From NCBI RefSeq assembly GCF_900102315.1, contig NZ_FNBL01000016.1, forward strand, positions 1 to 64,000: a stretch of DNA of 64,000 bases. Reading direction: 5' to 3'. The position numbers and the translations under genes are program-made. The DNA comes from Celeribacter baekdonensis. Its GTDB lineage: Bacteria > Pseudomonadota > Alphaproteobacteria > Rhodobacterales > Rhodobacteraceae. Shown here piece by piece: positions 51,263-58,999 of this stretch. Position 1 is the first letter of the stretch, and each line of letters begins with the position of its first letter. A model generated the notes under the pieces. The model saw only the letters and a list, made by a program, of their open reading frames with translations, did no database searches and was not told where the DNA came from.

Positions 51263-52573
51263 TCAAATTAGGGAGGGAACAAAGGTCGTCAGGCCCGGCA
51301 TCAACGCGAGTAGGACCATGCCCAAGACGAACAGCGCAACAAACGGCCAGGCAGCGCGAAAGACTGTCGAGAGAGAGCCCTCTCCCCACGCGCTTTTCAG
51401 GGCGAACAGCGTATATCCGAAGGGCGGGGTCATACCGCCGACCGTGATGTTCACTAGGAACAGAAGCCAAAACCAGATCGGGTCGTAGTGGAAGGTCTCG
51501 ATGATAGGCAGGTAGATCGGGATGACGATGAGCATCAGCGCGATCTGGTCGACGAACATACACAGAACAAAGGGCAGCACCATCAGCAGGATCAGCATGG
51601 TCCAGGACGACACTTCCAGAGCGACGATCCATTCCGTCAAAGCCGTCGCCCCGCCCGAGAAGGCCAGAAGCTGACTGAACAGCTTGGAACTTGCCATGAC
51701 GATGAGGATCATCGCGGACACTTGCGCAGAGGCCCCCAGGGATTCCGCCACCATCCTTACACTCAGGTTCCGGTAAATCGCAGCCGTGATCAAAGCCCCC
51801 AGAACCCCCATGGCCCCCGCTTCGGTGGGCGTGGCAACACCCATAAGGATAAGCCCCATCACCAAAAGGATGATGATGCTGAACGGCAGCAGTTTGAGCA
51901 GCGCCAGCACAACCTCTCTGGCACTCGCCCGACGGGTCGCATCTTCCGTCATCGGCGCCAGTTCTGGATTGCGCCATATCCGAAAGAACACATAGGCGGC
52001 AAACAGCGAGGCAAACATCAGACCCGGAACGATCCCCGCAATCAGAAGACCCGCGATGGAGACCCCGGACAGGGTGCCGATGATGATCACAAGAACACTG
52101 GGCGGGATCAGCGGCGCAAGGCTGGCCCCGGCAAGGATGGTCCCGATCGACAGGCGCGCGTCGTAGCCCCGTGAAATCATGCCGGGCAACAGCGAACGTC
52201 CGAGCATCGCAGCAACCCCCATGGCCGCGCCTGACAGCGTGCTAAACACGGTGGCGAGCACAATCGACAGGATATATTGCCTCCCCCGAACACGCCCGAC
52301 CAGCGTGTCGATGGACTGGAACAGAACCTCGACCGCTCGGCTGCGAAAGAGCAGTTCGCCCATCAGAATAAAGAGCGGAATGGTCACCAGAGAGGAGCTT
52401 GTTGCGGTTTCAAAGAAACTGCCCGAGAACATCCCGAACCCTGCGGGGCCCAGCAAAAGAACCGTCGCCCCGAGATTGACCACAAGAAAGGCCACGAACA
52501 CCGGCATGCCACTGAACATGGCAAGCAACAACAGGCCGACGCCGGCGAGAACAGCAGGAATTCCCTCGATCAT
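51263..52573 (-). CDS. dctM: TRAP transporter large permease DctM
   Basis: A 436-aa inner-membrane protein with about twelve hydrophobic segments. Family signatures: GSFFETATSSSLVTIPLFILMGELLF near the N-terminus, LSGAAMGVAAMLGRSLLPGMI and LAPLIPPSVLVIIIGTLSG. It transports organic acids with the DctP binding protein and DctQ. Its ATG overlaps the dctQ stop (ATGA), a typical arrangement. The genes lie within a catabolic operon beside two dehydrogenases, so the substrate is probably related to the ABC or aldehyde pathway. Confidence 0.93.
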   Translation of the reverse strand: MIEGIPAVLAGVGLLLLAMFSGMPVFVAFLVVNLGATVLLLGPAGFGMFSGSFFETATSSSLVTIPLFILMGELLFRSRAVEVLFQSIDTLVGRVRGRQYILSIVLATVFSTLSGAAMGVAAMLGRSLLPGMISRGYDARLSIGTILAGASLAPLIPPSVLVIIIGTLSGVSIAGLLIAGIVPGLMFASLFAAYVFFRIWRNPELAPMTEDATRRASAREVVLALLKLLPFSIIILLVMGLILMGVATPTEAGAMGVLGALITAAIYRNLSVRMVAESLGASAQVSAMILIVMASSKLFSQLLAFSGGATALTEWIVALEVSSWTMLILLMVLPFVLCMFVDQIALMLIVIPIYLPIIETFHYDPIWFWLLFLVNITVGGMTPPFGYTLFALKSAWGEGSLSTVFRAAWPFVALFVLGMVLLALMPGLTTFVPSLI

Positions 52574-53094
52574 TTGCCCGCCCCTTTCACGCCATGAAAG
52601 CTGTCACCCAGCGCCTGTCGCAAAAAATACACCCCGGAATTGAGCATCCCGAACAGGATGAAGGCATAGAGCGTCCATTTCGGCACCGGAACCGTCGTCA
52701 GCGTGACCGTACCGCGCAGGAACAGGCGATGTGTTTCCTGCCAAAAGATATATCCGACCCAGAGGCAGACAGCCGCCCCGACCGCAAATCCCAGACGCCG
52801 CAGAACCTCGGAGCTGCGCTCCCCCAGAAGATCGAGCAGGATCGAAACCGAGACATTGCCTTCGAGGCGTGTCACATGCGGGATAATGAGGAAAACGGAA
52901 ATTAGAAGCAGGAAAGACACGAAATCGCTCGCCCATTTCGTCGGAGCGTCGAAAAAATATCGCATCACAACCTCATAGGCGAAAATCACCACGATGGACA
53001 TGAGCGCCAGAGAGCCCAGCCAGAACCCGGCACTGACCAGGGCATCGTGACCGGACAGAAGCGCCCTGAAAACGCGTCGTAAAAAATTCTTCAT
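52570..53094 (-). CDS. dctQ: TRAP transporter small permease DctQ
   Basis: A 174-aa membrane protein from MKNFLRRVFRALLSG at 53094, with four transmembrane segments (first SAGFWLGSLALMSIVVIFAY). The RYFFDAPTKWASDFVSFLLL motif is typical of DctQ. It is placed between dctP and dctM, with a hairpin upstream that likely lowers its expression relative to dctP. Confidence 0.9.
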   Translation of the reverse strand: MKNFLRRVFRALLSGHDALVSAGFWLGSLALMSIVVIFAYEVVMRYFFDAPTKWASDFVSFLLLISVFLIIPHVTRLEGNVSVSILLDLLGERSSEVLRRLGFAVGAAVCLWVGYIFWQETHRLFLRGTVTLTTVPVPKWTLYAFILFGMLNSGVYFLRQALGDSFHGVKGAGK

Positions 53095-53129
53095 AGTGAG
53101 CTCCGAAACCACCCCTTGTTTCTGGTTTT

Positions 53130-53155
53130 GGATCGTCCCCGCAGGGGAACGATCC
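53130..53155 (-). terminator. Attenuating hairpin between dctP and dctQ
   Basis: GGATCGT-CCCC pairs with GGGG-AACGATCC around a short loop (one bulged base). It follows dctP by 15 bp and precedes dctQ, a known way of making the binding protein more abundant than the permeases. Confidence 0.65.
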
Positions 53156-53169
53156 TTTCGTTTGTGCAT

Positions 53170-54144
53170 TCAGCCACCGATATTCGCCTGCGCCGCCATG
53201 TCCCGAATTTCGGCGATGTCCTCTGGGTTGATGGTCGCCGACAAATCCAGAACGCCCTCGAACCAGGCGCTTTTGAGATTGGCGGCGATGTCCTCCTGAA
53301 AATACGTGGCCTCCATACCTTCGGCCACAAGCGTGGCCTCTTCCTTGGCTGCGAGATCGTCGAAAATCCCGGAGCTGACCGTTTCGTAATGCCGCGCGGC
53401 CGTCTCGATTTCGGATTGCGTTGTTTCATCGAGCCCGTTCCAGGTTTCGAGATTCATCAACAGCATATGGCTCACCTGCCCGAAGGTCGGGCGCACGAAA
53501 TACCCGGCCACTTCGAACCAGCGGTAGTTCACGGCGCCGACGGCGGGCCACCCTGCACCGTCCACCACACCGCGTTCCAGCGCAGGGTAGATTTCCTGTG
53601 CAGGCAACACCGCCGGAGATCCGCCGAGTTCCTCGATCACCGGATGATAAAGCGGAGTGCCGCGAATGCGGCGTCCGGCCAGAGCGTCATCGCCGAGCGG
53701 TTCCTTGAGAACCATGTGAAACCCGTTTCTGTCATAGAAGACAGCGATCAGTTTCAGGCCCATTTCCTGATATTGACGATCCGCGAGATCCCAGATGCCG
53801 GAGGCGTGAAGCTCCTCTGCGGACCCGCTGAGCGCATCCAGCGACATGCCGACCGCGATATCGTTATAGTGATAGCCGCCATTGGTATACAGCAGGTCGA
53901 ACAAACCTTGCGACACAGGGTTGAATTGTTCGAACGGCGGGATGGTTTCCGGCCCGAAGCGGCTAAGCTTCAAGTCAGCCGTGGTTTCCTCCTCAAGATA
54001 TTCCATAAACGGCATCAGCACCTCACCGACAGCGGCATAGCTCTGATCCCAGCTCGACAGGACTTTCAAATCTTGCGCCATGGCCCCCATCGTCACCGGC
54101 ATCAACGCAGCCGACATGCAAAGGCCTTTCAGAATGGTTTTCAT
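53170..54144 (-). CDS. dctP: TRAP solute-binding protein DctP
   Basis: A 324-aa periplasmic protein from MKTILKGLCMSAAL at 54144, behind AGGGAGGAAAAAC. The signal peptide is probably cut after MGAMA. DctP-family regions include AVGEVLMPFMEYLEEETTADLKLS, the ligand-arginine region AGRRIRGTPLYHPVIEELGG and EIYPALERGVVDGAGWP. A carboxylate ligand is likely, bound by the conserved Arg. It is followed by a hairpin and the dctQM genes. Confidence 0.92.
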   Translation of the reverse strand: MKTILKGLCMSAALMPVTMGAMAQDLKVLSSWDQSYAAVGEVLMPFMEYLEEETTADLKLSRFGPETIPPFEQFNPVSQGLFDLLYTNGGYHYNDIAVGMSLDALSGSAEELHASGIWDLADRQYQEMGLKLIAVFYDRNGFHMVLKEPLGDDALAGRRIRGTPLYHPVIEELGGSPAVLPAQEIYPALERGVVDGAGWPAVGAVNYRWFEVAGYFVRPTFGQVSHMLLMNLETWNGLDETTQSEIETAARHYETVSSGIFDDLAAKEEATLVAEGMEATYFQEDIAANLKSAWFEGVLDLSATINPEDIAEIRDMAAQANIGG

Positions 54145-54260
54145 GTTTTTCCTCCCTGTTTTAATGATGGACGACGCCGTATCCGGTCGTTTCGGACCTG
54201 GATAAGTGGCGTTACGCCCTTCTCGAAATTCAACGCCCATTGCGTTTGCGCGATCCCCCG

Positions 54261-55334
54261 TCAAAAGACGATCACACCTTTTCCCGAGGCCTGCCTGTCC
54301 AGCAGCTCATAGGCTTTTCCAGCCTGATCGAGTGTCCAACGATCCGAAAAGATTGCGTCCACCTCGACACCACGATCAACCGAGAATATCGCACATTCCT
54401 CCATGATATTCGTCGAAAAGGTGAACGACCCCTGCAAGGAAATCTGCCGAAAGATGACATCCGAAGCGAAATCGACCACGGGCGGCTTGCCAAGACCGAC
54501 GAAAACCGCCGTGCCCCAAAGACGCAGACACTTGGTCGCCCCTTCGATGGCCTGCGGCGCGCCCGAGGTTTCAAGCGAGAAATGCGCACCCCGTCCATGG
54601 GTCAGTCCCCTGATCGCCTCGACCGCATCCACCTCCGCCGGGTTGATCGTCTCAGCGGCACCGAACTGTCGAGCCATTTCCAGACGCTCCTTGTTGACAT
54701 CCAGCGCAATGACCCGCGCGCCCAGGGCGGCGGCGAATTGCGTGCCCGACAAGCCGACCGGTCCTTGACCGAAGATCGCAACCGTATGACTGGCATTGGG
54801 CTGAATTTTTCGCAGCGCCGCATAGGATGTGCCCGAACCGCAGGCAATCGCCGCCCCCGCCTCGAAGGACAGTTCGTCAGGCAGGGTGACCAGCGTATGT
54901 GCCGCACATTTCATGTATTGCGCATGCGCCCCATGAGCGGTCCAGCCGTAGATATCGGGCACCATGCCCTCGCACATCTGCGGCCATCCTGTCCGGCATT
55001 GATCGCAGACATGACAGCCGGAATAATGGTGGATCATGACCCTCTGGCCGATGCGGGCGACACGATCGCTGACACCTGGACCGATTGCGACGACGACGCC
55101 ACAGGGTTCGTGCCCGGCGATTTTCGGCCCGGTGTCGCGCATGGTCTCATAGGGCTTTCCCTTCGCCAGCTCCCGAAAGGCCCGGTCGTCCGAAGGGGCC
55201 CGGTAGCCATGCAGATCGCTTCCGCACAGCCCCGATGCCTTGACTTCGATGACCACTTCTCCCGGCCCCGGCGTCGGATCGTCGAATTCCATGATCGCCA
55301 CTTTGCGATCCCCCGGAAAGGTCACTCCACGCAT
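54261..55334 (-). CDS. Zinc-dependent alcohol dehydrogenase (MDR family)
   Basis: A 357-aa MDR enzyme. The catalytic-zinc region is GLCGSDLHGYR with GHEPCGVVVAIG; the structural-zinc loop is CHVCDQCRTGWPQMCEGMV. The NAD(P) motif reads VAIFGQGPVGLSGTQFAAALGARVIALD. It likely oxidises a sugar alcohol, polyol or secondary alcohol. In this operon, next to the SMP-30 proteins and the ABC importer, it may act on the imported substrate. The gene begins 93 bp after the hydroxyacyl-CoA-dehydrogenase-like gene and is followed by dctP. Confidence 0.9.
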   Translation of the reverse strand: MRGVTFPGDRKVAIMEFDDPTPGPGEVVIEVKASGLCGSDLHGYRAPSDDRAFRELAKGKPYETMRDTGPKIAGHEPCGVVVAIGPGVSDRVARIGQRVMIHHYSGCHVCDQCRTGWPQMCEGMVPDIYGWTAHGAHAQYMKCAAHTLVTLPDELSFEAGAAIACGSGTSYAALRKIQPNASHTVAIFGQGPVGLSGTQFAAALGARVIALDVNKERLEMARQFGAAETINPAEVDAVEAIRGLTHGRGAHFSLETSGAPQAIEGATKCLRLWGTAVFVGLGKPPVVDFASDVIFRQISLQGSFTFSTNIMEECAIFSVDRGVEVDAIFSDRWTLDQAGKAYELLDRQASGKGVIVF

Positions 55335-55427
55335 AACATTCTCCCATATGCTCTATCCTGAACTCTCGGTTTCAGGACATGTTTTCCATCAAGCGGCGCG
55401 CCACTCCGAAATTTCAGATCACACGTT

Positions 55428-56408
55428 TCAACGCACATTCAGCCGCTCCACAGGACCGGCCTCGCGCAACCAGTCGAGGAGCGCGCGCAATTGCCGGTCC
55501 CGCTCTTCTGTGACTTGGTCCACATCGTCTTCGAACCTGTACCAGCCCTGCCCCGTCGCGGCACCCAGATGGCCCTGATCCACAAGATCGCGGAGCACCT
55601 TGCGTCCCGCGTAGTTTTCGTCTCCCGTCTGGTGAAACAGCGACTCCGTCACGGCCAGCGCGGTCTTTTTCGAGACGATCAGATCCTCGGTCAGAAGCGG
55701 CCCCCAAAGGGCGAGGCGCGGCCCCAGGCTCAAGCGCACCGCCGCGTCGATATCGTCTCGGCTGGCCAGGCCTTCGTCCATCAGGCGGTAAATTTCCGTC
55801 AGCATGGCAAACTGGATCTTGTTGATGAGAAAACCGGGCCGCTCCGGGCAGGCCACGCCGACATGGTCGATGCTCTGGACGAAAGCACGGCCCCATGCGA
55901 CCAGTTCCGGCGGCGTGAACGCGCTGTGGATGATCTCGATCACCGGAATGATATGCGCTGGCGTGATGTAATGAATTCCCACCATCCGCTCCCGCCGCGA
56001 CATCCCAGCCGCGATATCCGAGATCAGGAACGACGAGGTGTTTGTCGCCAAAACCACATCCGGCGGACACAGGCGATCCAGCTCTTCGAACACCGCCTGC
56101 TTGGTCTCCAACACCTCCTGAACGACCTCATGCACCATGAAGACACCGGCCACCGCCGTCTTGAGAGACGCCTCGGTGCTCACACGGCCCAGAATGGCCT
56201 CGACCGTCAAAGTGTCGTCGGCCAGTGTCGCGGCAATGGGCCGCGCGCGCTCGGCATAGCTGTCGAGCATGGCGGTTTGGCTGTCGCAGAGCACGACCTC
56301 ATAGCCGTGTCGCGCATAAAGCGTCGCGATCACGCAGCCCATGAACCCGGCCCCGACAACACAGATGCGCCCGCCTGCGGGGGGATGTGTCCCGAACCCG
56401 AACGCCAT
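55428..56408 (-). CDS. 3-hydroxyacyl-CoA dehydrogenase-family enzyme
   Basis: A 326-aa NAD-dependent protein. The Rossmann motif GAGFMGCVIATLYARHGYEVVLCD is complete, followed by VFMVHEVVQEVLETKQAVFEELD, TNTSSFLISDIAAG and the active-site region GIHYITPAHIIPVIEII, where the usual catalytic His-Glu pair appears. C-terminal helices match the family dimerisation domain. Stand-alone members of this size oxidise 3-hydroxyacids or L-gulonate as well as CoA esters. Its ATG overlaps the ABC ATPase stop by one base. Confidence 0.88.
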   Translation of the reverse strand: MAFGFGTHPPAGGRICVVGAGFMGCVIATLYARHGYEVVLCDSQTAMLDSYAERARPIAATLADDTLTVEAILGRVSTEASLKTAVAGVFMVHEVVQEVLETKQAVFEELDRLCPPDVVLATNTSSFLISDIAAGMSRRERMVGIHYITPAHIIPVIEIIHSAFTPPELVAWGRAFVQSIDHVGVACPERPGFLINKIQFAMLTEIYRLMDEGLASRDDIDAAVRLSLGPRLALWGPLLTEDLIVSKKTALAVTESLFHQTGDENYAGRKVLRDLVDQGHLGAATGQGWYRFEDDVDQVTEERDRQLRALLDWLREAGPVERLNVR

Positions 56409-57910
56409 CAGTGCACCGCCGCATACATGATGCGTTCCTCTGTGGCTTCTTCCGGGGTGAACTCCTCGACGATGCGCCCGCCCCGCGACACCAGAATACG
56501 GTCCGACAGGTTCAGGATTTCAGGCAGGTAAGACGAGATCACCACAATCGCGATGCCCTGTTCGGCCAGATCGTTGATCAGCTGGTGAATCTCCGAAATC
56601 GCCCCGACATCGACGCCCCGCGTCGGCTCATCGAAAAACACGACTTTCGGCTTTTGGACAAGCGCCCGTGCGATCACCACTTTCTGCTGATTGCCGCCGG
56701 ACAGTTCGATGACGCTCGCATCGGAATCGATGGCCCTGATGTTGAGCTTGTCGCTCCAGTCCGCCGCCATAGCCTTCATCTCGGCATAGCTCACGAAGAG
56801 GCCCGGGCTTACATTGGCCGCCTGGGCCGCCCGATGGATATTCTCTGCTATCGACATGCTTTCATAAAATCCTTCTATCTTGCGGTCCTCGGTGACATAA
56901 ACGATCCCGTCCATCACCGCGGGCCGGGGCGTGCGGTAGCGAACCGGCTTGTTCTCAAGCCTCACCTCGCCGCCGTGAAAGAAATCGCGTTTATAGATGC
57001 CGCAGACGACCTTTGCGGTTTCGCTGCGCCCCGATCCGATCAGGCCGAAGATGCCGGTGACCTGCCCGCCATAGACCGAGAACGAATTGTTCTTGACGAT
57101 CTTCGACATCGACAGGTTCTGAACGGACAGAACCTTGTGGCCGGGGGGACGGATCTTGTCCTCGCCATGGCTGTGGTAAAGCTCGTCGGACAGGCTGCGC
57201 CCCACCATCGCCTGAACGATCATATCGCGGTCGAACCGGTCCGCATCGTCGCTGATCACCAGCTCACCATCACGCAAGACCGAGATCCGGTCGGCAATGC
57301 TCAGCGCCTCTTCGAGCGCATGGGTGATGAAGATCACCGCCACCCCGCGCGCCTTGAGATCGCGGACCAGCGCAAAGAAATGCCGTTTTTCCTCGGGCGT
57401 CAGCGTCGCGGTGGGTTCGTCGAAAATGATGACGCGGGCCTTTTGCCGGACGGCGCGGGCAATCTCCACCATCTGTTTCTTGGCTGCGCCCAGGGTCGCC
57501 ACATCGGCCCAGGGATCGACCTGAAAGTTCAGCGACTGCATGAATTGCTGCGCCGCGATGTAAATCCCGCGCAGCCGGTTGAAGAGCTTTTCCTCCCCGA
57601 GAAAAAGATTTTGCGCAACCGTCATGCTGGGGACGAGGCTGGTTTCCTGAAACACCATCGCCACGCCTTCGGCCAGCGCCTCTCCGGGTGTCGCAAAGGA
57701 CACCGCCTTGTCGTCGAGCCGCATTTCGCCCGCCGTCGCCTGGGTGACGCCCGCCATGATCTTGGTCAGCGTCGATTTACCGGCGCCATTCTCGCCCAGC
57801 AGCGCATGCACTTCTCCGGGAAGAAGCTTGAAATCCACGTTCCGGATCGCGGGAATACCTCGATATTCCTTGGTCACGGATCGCATTTCGATAAGTGGTG
57901 ATATCTGCAT
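56408..57910 (-). CDS. Sugar-type ABC importer ATPase (RbsA-like)
   Basis: A 500-aa protein with two ABC domains. Domain 1 has GENGAGKST and a Walker B in VIIFDEPTA, but its signature is LGAAKKQMVEIA instead of LSGGQ-type. Domain 2 has a degenerate GLIGSGRSE P-loop with an intact LSGGNQQKV signature, the usual RbsA arrangement. The ATG at 57910 is chosen (AGGTG before it) over the GTG at 57919. It energises the importer formed with the permeases at 59.0-61.1 and 62.3-63.3 kb. Confidence 0.92.
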   Translation of the reverse strand: MQISPLIEMRSVTKEYRGIPAIRNVDFKLLPGEVHALLGENGAGKSTLTKIMAGVTQATAGEMRLDDKAVSFATPGEALAEGVAMVFQETSLVPSMTVAQNLFLGEEKLFNRLRGIYIAAQQFMQSLNFQVDPWADVATLGAAKKQMVEIARAVRQKARVIIFDEPTATLTPEEKRHFFALVRDLKARGVAVIFITHALEEALSIADRISVLRDGELVISDDADRFDRDMIVQAMVGRSLSDELYHSHGEDKIRPPGHKVLSVQNLSMSKIVKNNSFSVYGGQVTGIFGLIGSGRSETAKVVCGIYKRDFFHGGEVRLENKPVRYRTPRPAVMDGIVYVTEDRKIEGFYESMSIAENIHRAAQAANVSPGLFVSYAEMKAMAADWSDKLNIRAIDSDASVIELSGGNQQKVVIARALVQKPKVVFFDEPTRGVDVGAISEIHQLINDLAEQGIAIVVISSYLPEILNLSDRILVSRGGRIVEEFTPEEATEERIMYAAVH

Positions 57911-57919
57911 GGTGGTCAC

Positions 57920-58999
57920 CTATAGTTTCGCACGGACGACAACATCGCCGCCCTTGGACGTCATGAGCAGGCCGTCACGGGACGGCAGACAACTGGTCAC
58001 GCCGTGGCGCACCCCGTTTGCGCGGGAATGCAGGCTCTCTTTTGCATGGCCCGCCGGGTCCAGACGCAGCACGATGCCGAGCGAGCGTGACGGCGCCCAT
58101 GGTTTGAGTTCTCCGAGTTGCTTGAGACTGCCGCCTTGCAACGGTTCCAGATAAGAGGTCGGAGCATGCAGTGACGGCGCGATCCAGTATTCCGGCTCGA
58201 TGGTCGCGATCATGCGCTGTCGGTATTCGTCCTCGCGCAGAACGAATTCGATCAACTGCGTCCGCGGTGCAAAGAGAGTGAGCCACAGGCCCTCTCCCTC
58301 CGCGTCCCGCACCAGACGCCCCGGATACCCGGGAAGCTCCGCGAGCATGACCTTGGTCCGCCCGTCCGCGCCGATCCGCAACACTTGATGGCGCCAGCTT
58401 TCCGACACGATGACACTGTTCTCCTCGGCCGCCACGATCCCGTAGGGGAACGCCAGATCCCGGCACAGGCAGGTTGCTGCGCCAGCCGCGAGATCGAGTT
58501 TCCAGACAGAGCCGCTAGCCCGTTTCGTCATCAGGTCGAGCTTCCAGTCGCCCATCCGGTTGTCCTGACTTGCCAGGCACAAAAGGAGTGTGTCCGGGTC
58601 GGTGAAAACGGCGGCGGACGGGGCGACGATCGGCATGCCGTTCAATTGCGTCCCCTCCCAGCCGTCATGACGACCACCGCGAATGAGCACCCGACCCTCG
58701 TCGAGCCCCACCGCCAAAGCTCCGCTGTCGTCGCTTGCAAGGCATGTGATGTCGCTGGACGCGCTCCAGATCACATCGGTTCCGCCCTCCGGCGTCAGAC
58801 GCAGCAACCGCTCACGACTCGACAGCAAGATGCCATCAGGGGTGGACAGGATGTTGTCTGGGGCTTCCAGAGAAGCAAGCGCCTCTGCCTCGTCGATCCG
58901 CGTGTTCGGTCGCAGCGCCCCGTCCATCGGGGGCAATGTGGTGGCCGCGCTGCCGCTGCCCCGAAATCGGTCCAGTGTCCGGGAGAAAATGTTACTCAT
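57920..58999 (-). CDS. SMP-30/gluconolactonase-like beta-propeller protein
   Basis: A 359-aa protein from MSNIFSRTLDRFRGS at 58999. Repeated strands such as VIVSESWRHQVLRIG, LPGYPGRLVRDAEGEGLWLTL and the early NILSTPDGILLSSRERLLRL fit the SMP-30/strictosidine-synthase-like six-bladed propeller family, whose members include lactonases. No signal peptide is seen. Its ATG overlaps the upstream permease-fusion gene by 8 bp. A similar propeller is fused to that permease, so two related domains are encoded back to back. Confidence 0.8.
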   Translation of the reverse strand: MSNIFSRTLDRFRGSGSAATTLPPMDGALRPNTRIDEAEALASLEAPDNILSTPDGILLSSRERLLRLTPEGGTDVIWSASSDITCLASDDSGALAVGLDEGRVLIRGGRHDGWEGTQLNGMPIVAPSAAVFTDPDTLLLCLASQDNRMGDWKLDLMTKRASGSVWKLDLAAGAATCLCRDLAFPYGIVAAEENSVIVSESWRHQVLRIGADGRTKVMLAELPGYPGRLVRDAEGEGLWLTLFAPRTQLIEFVLREDEYRQRMIATIEPEYWIAPSLHAPTSYLEPLQGGSLKQLGELKPWAPSRSLGIVLRLDPAGHAKESLHSRANGVRHGVTSCLPSRDGLLMTSKGGDVVVRAKL

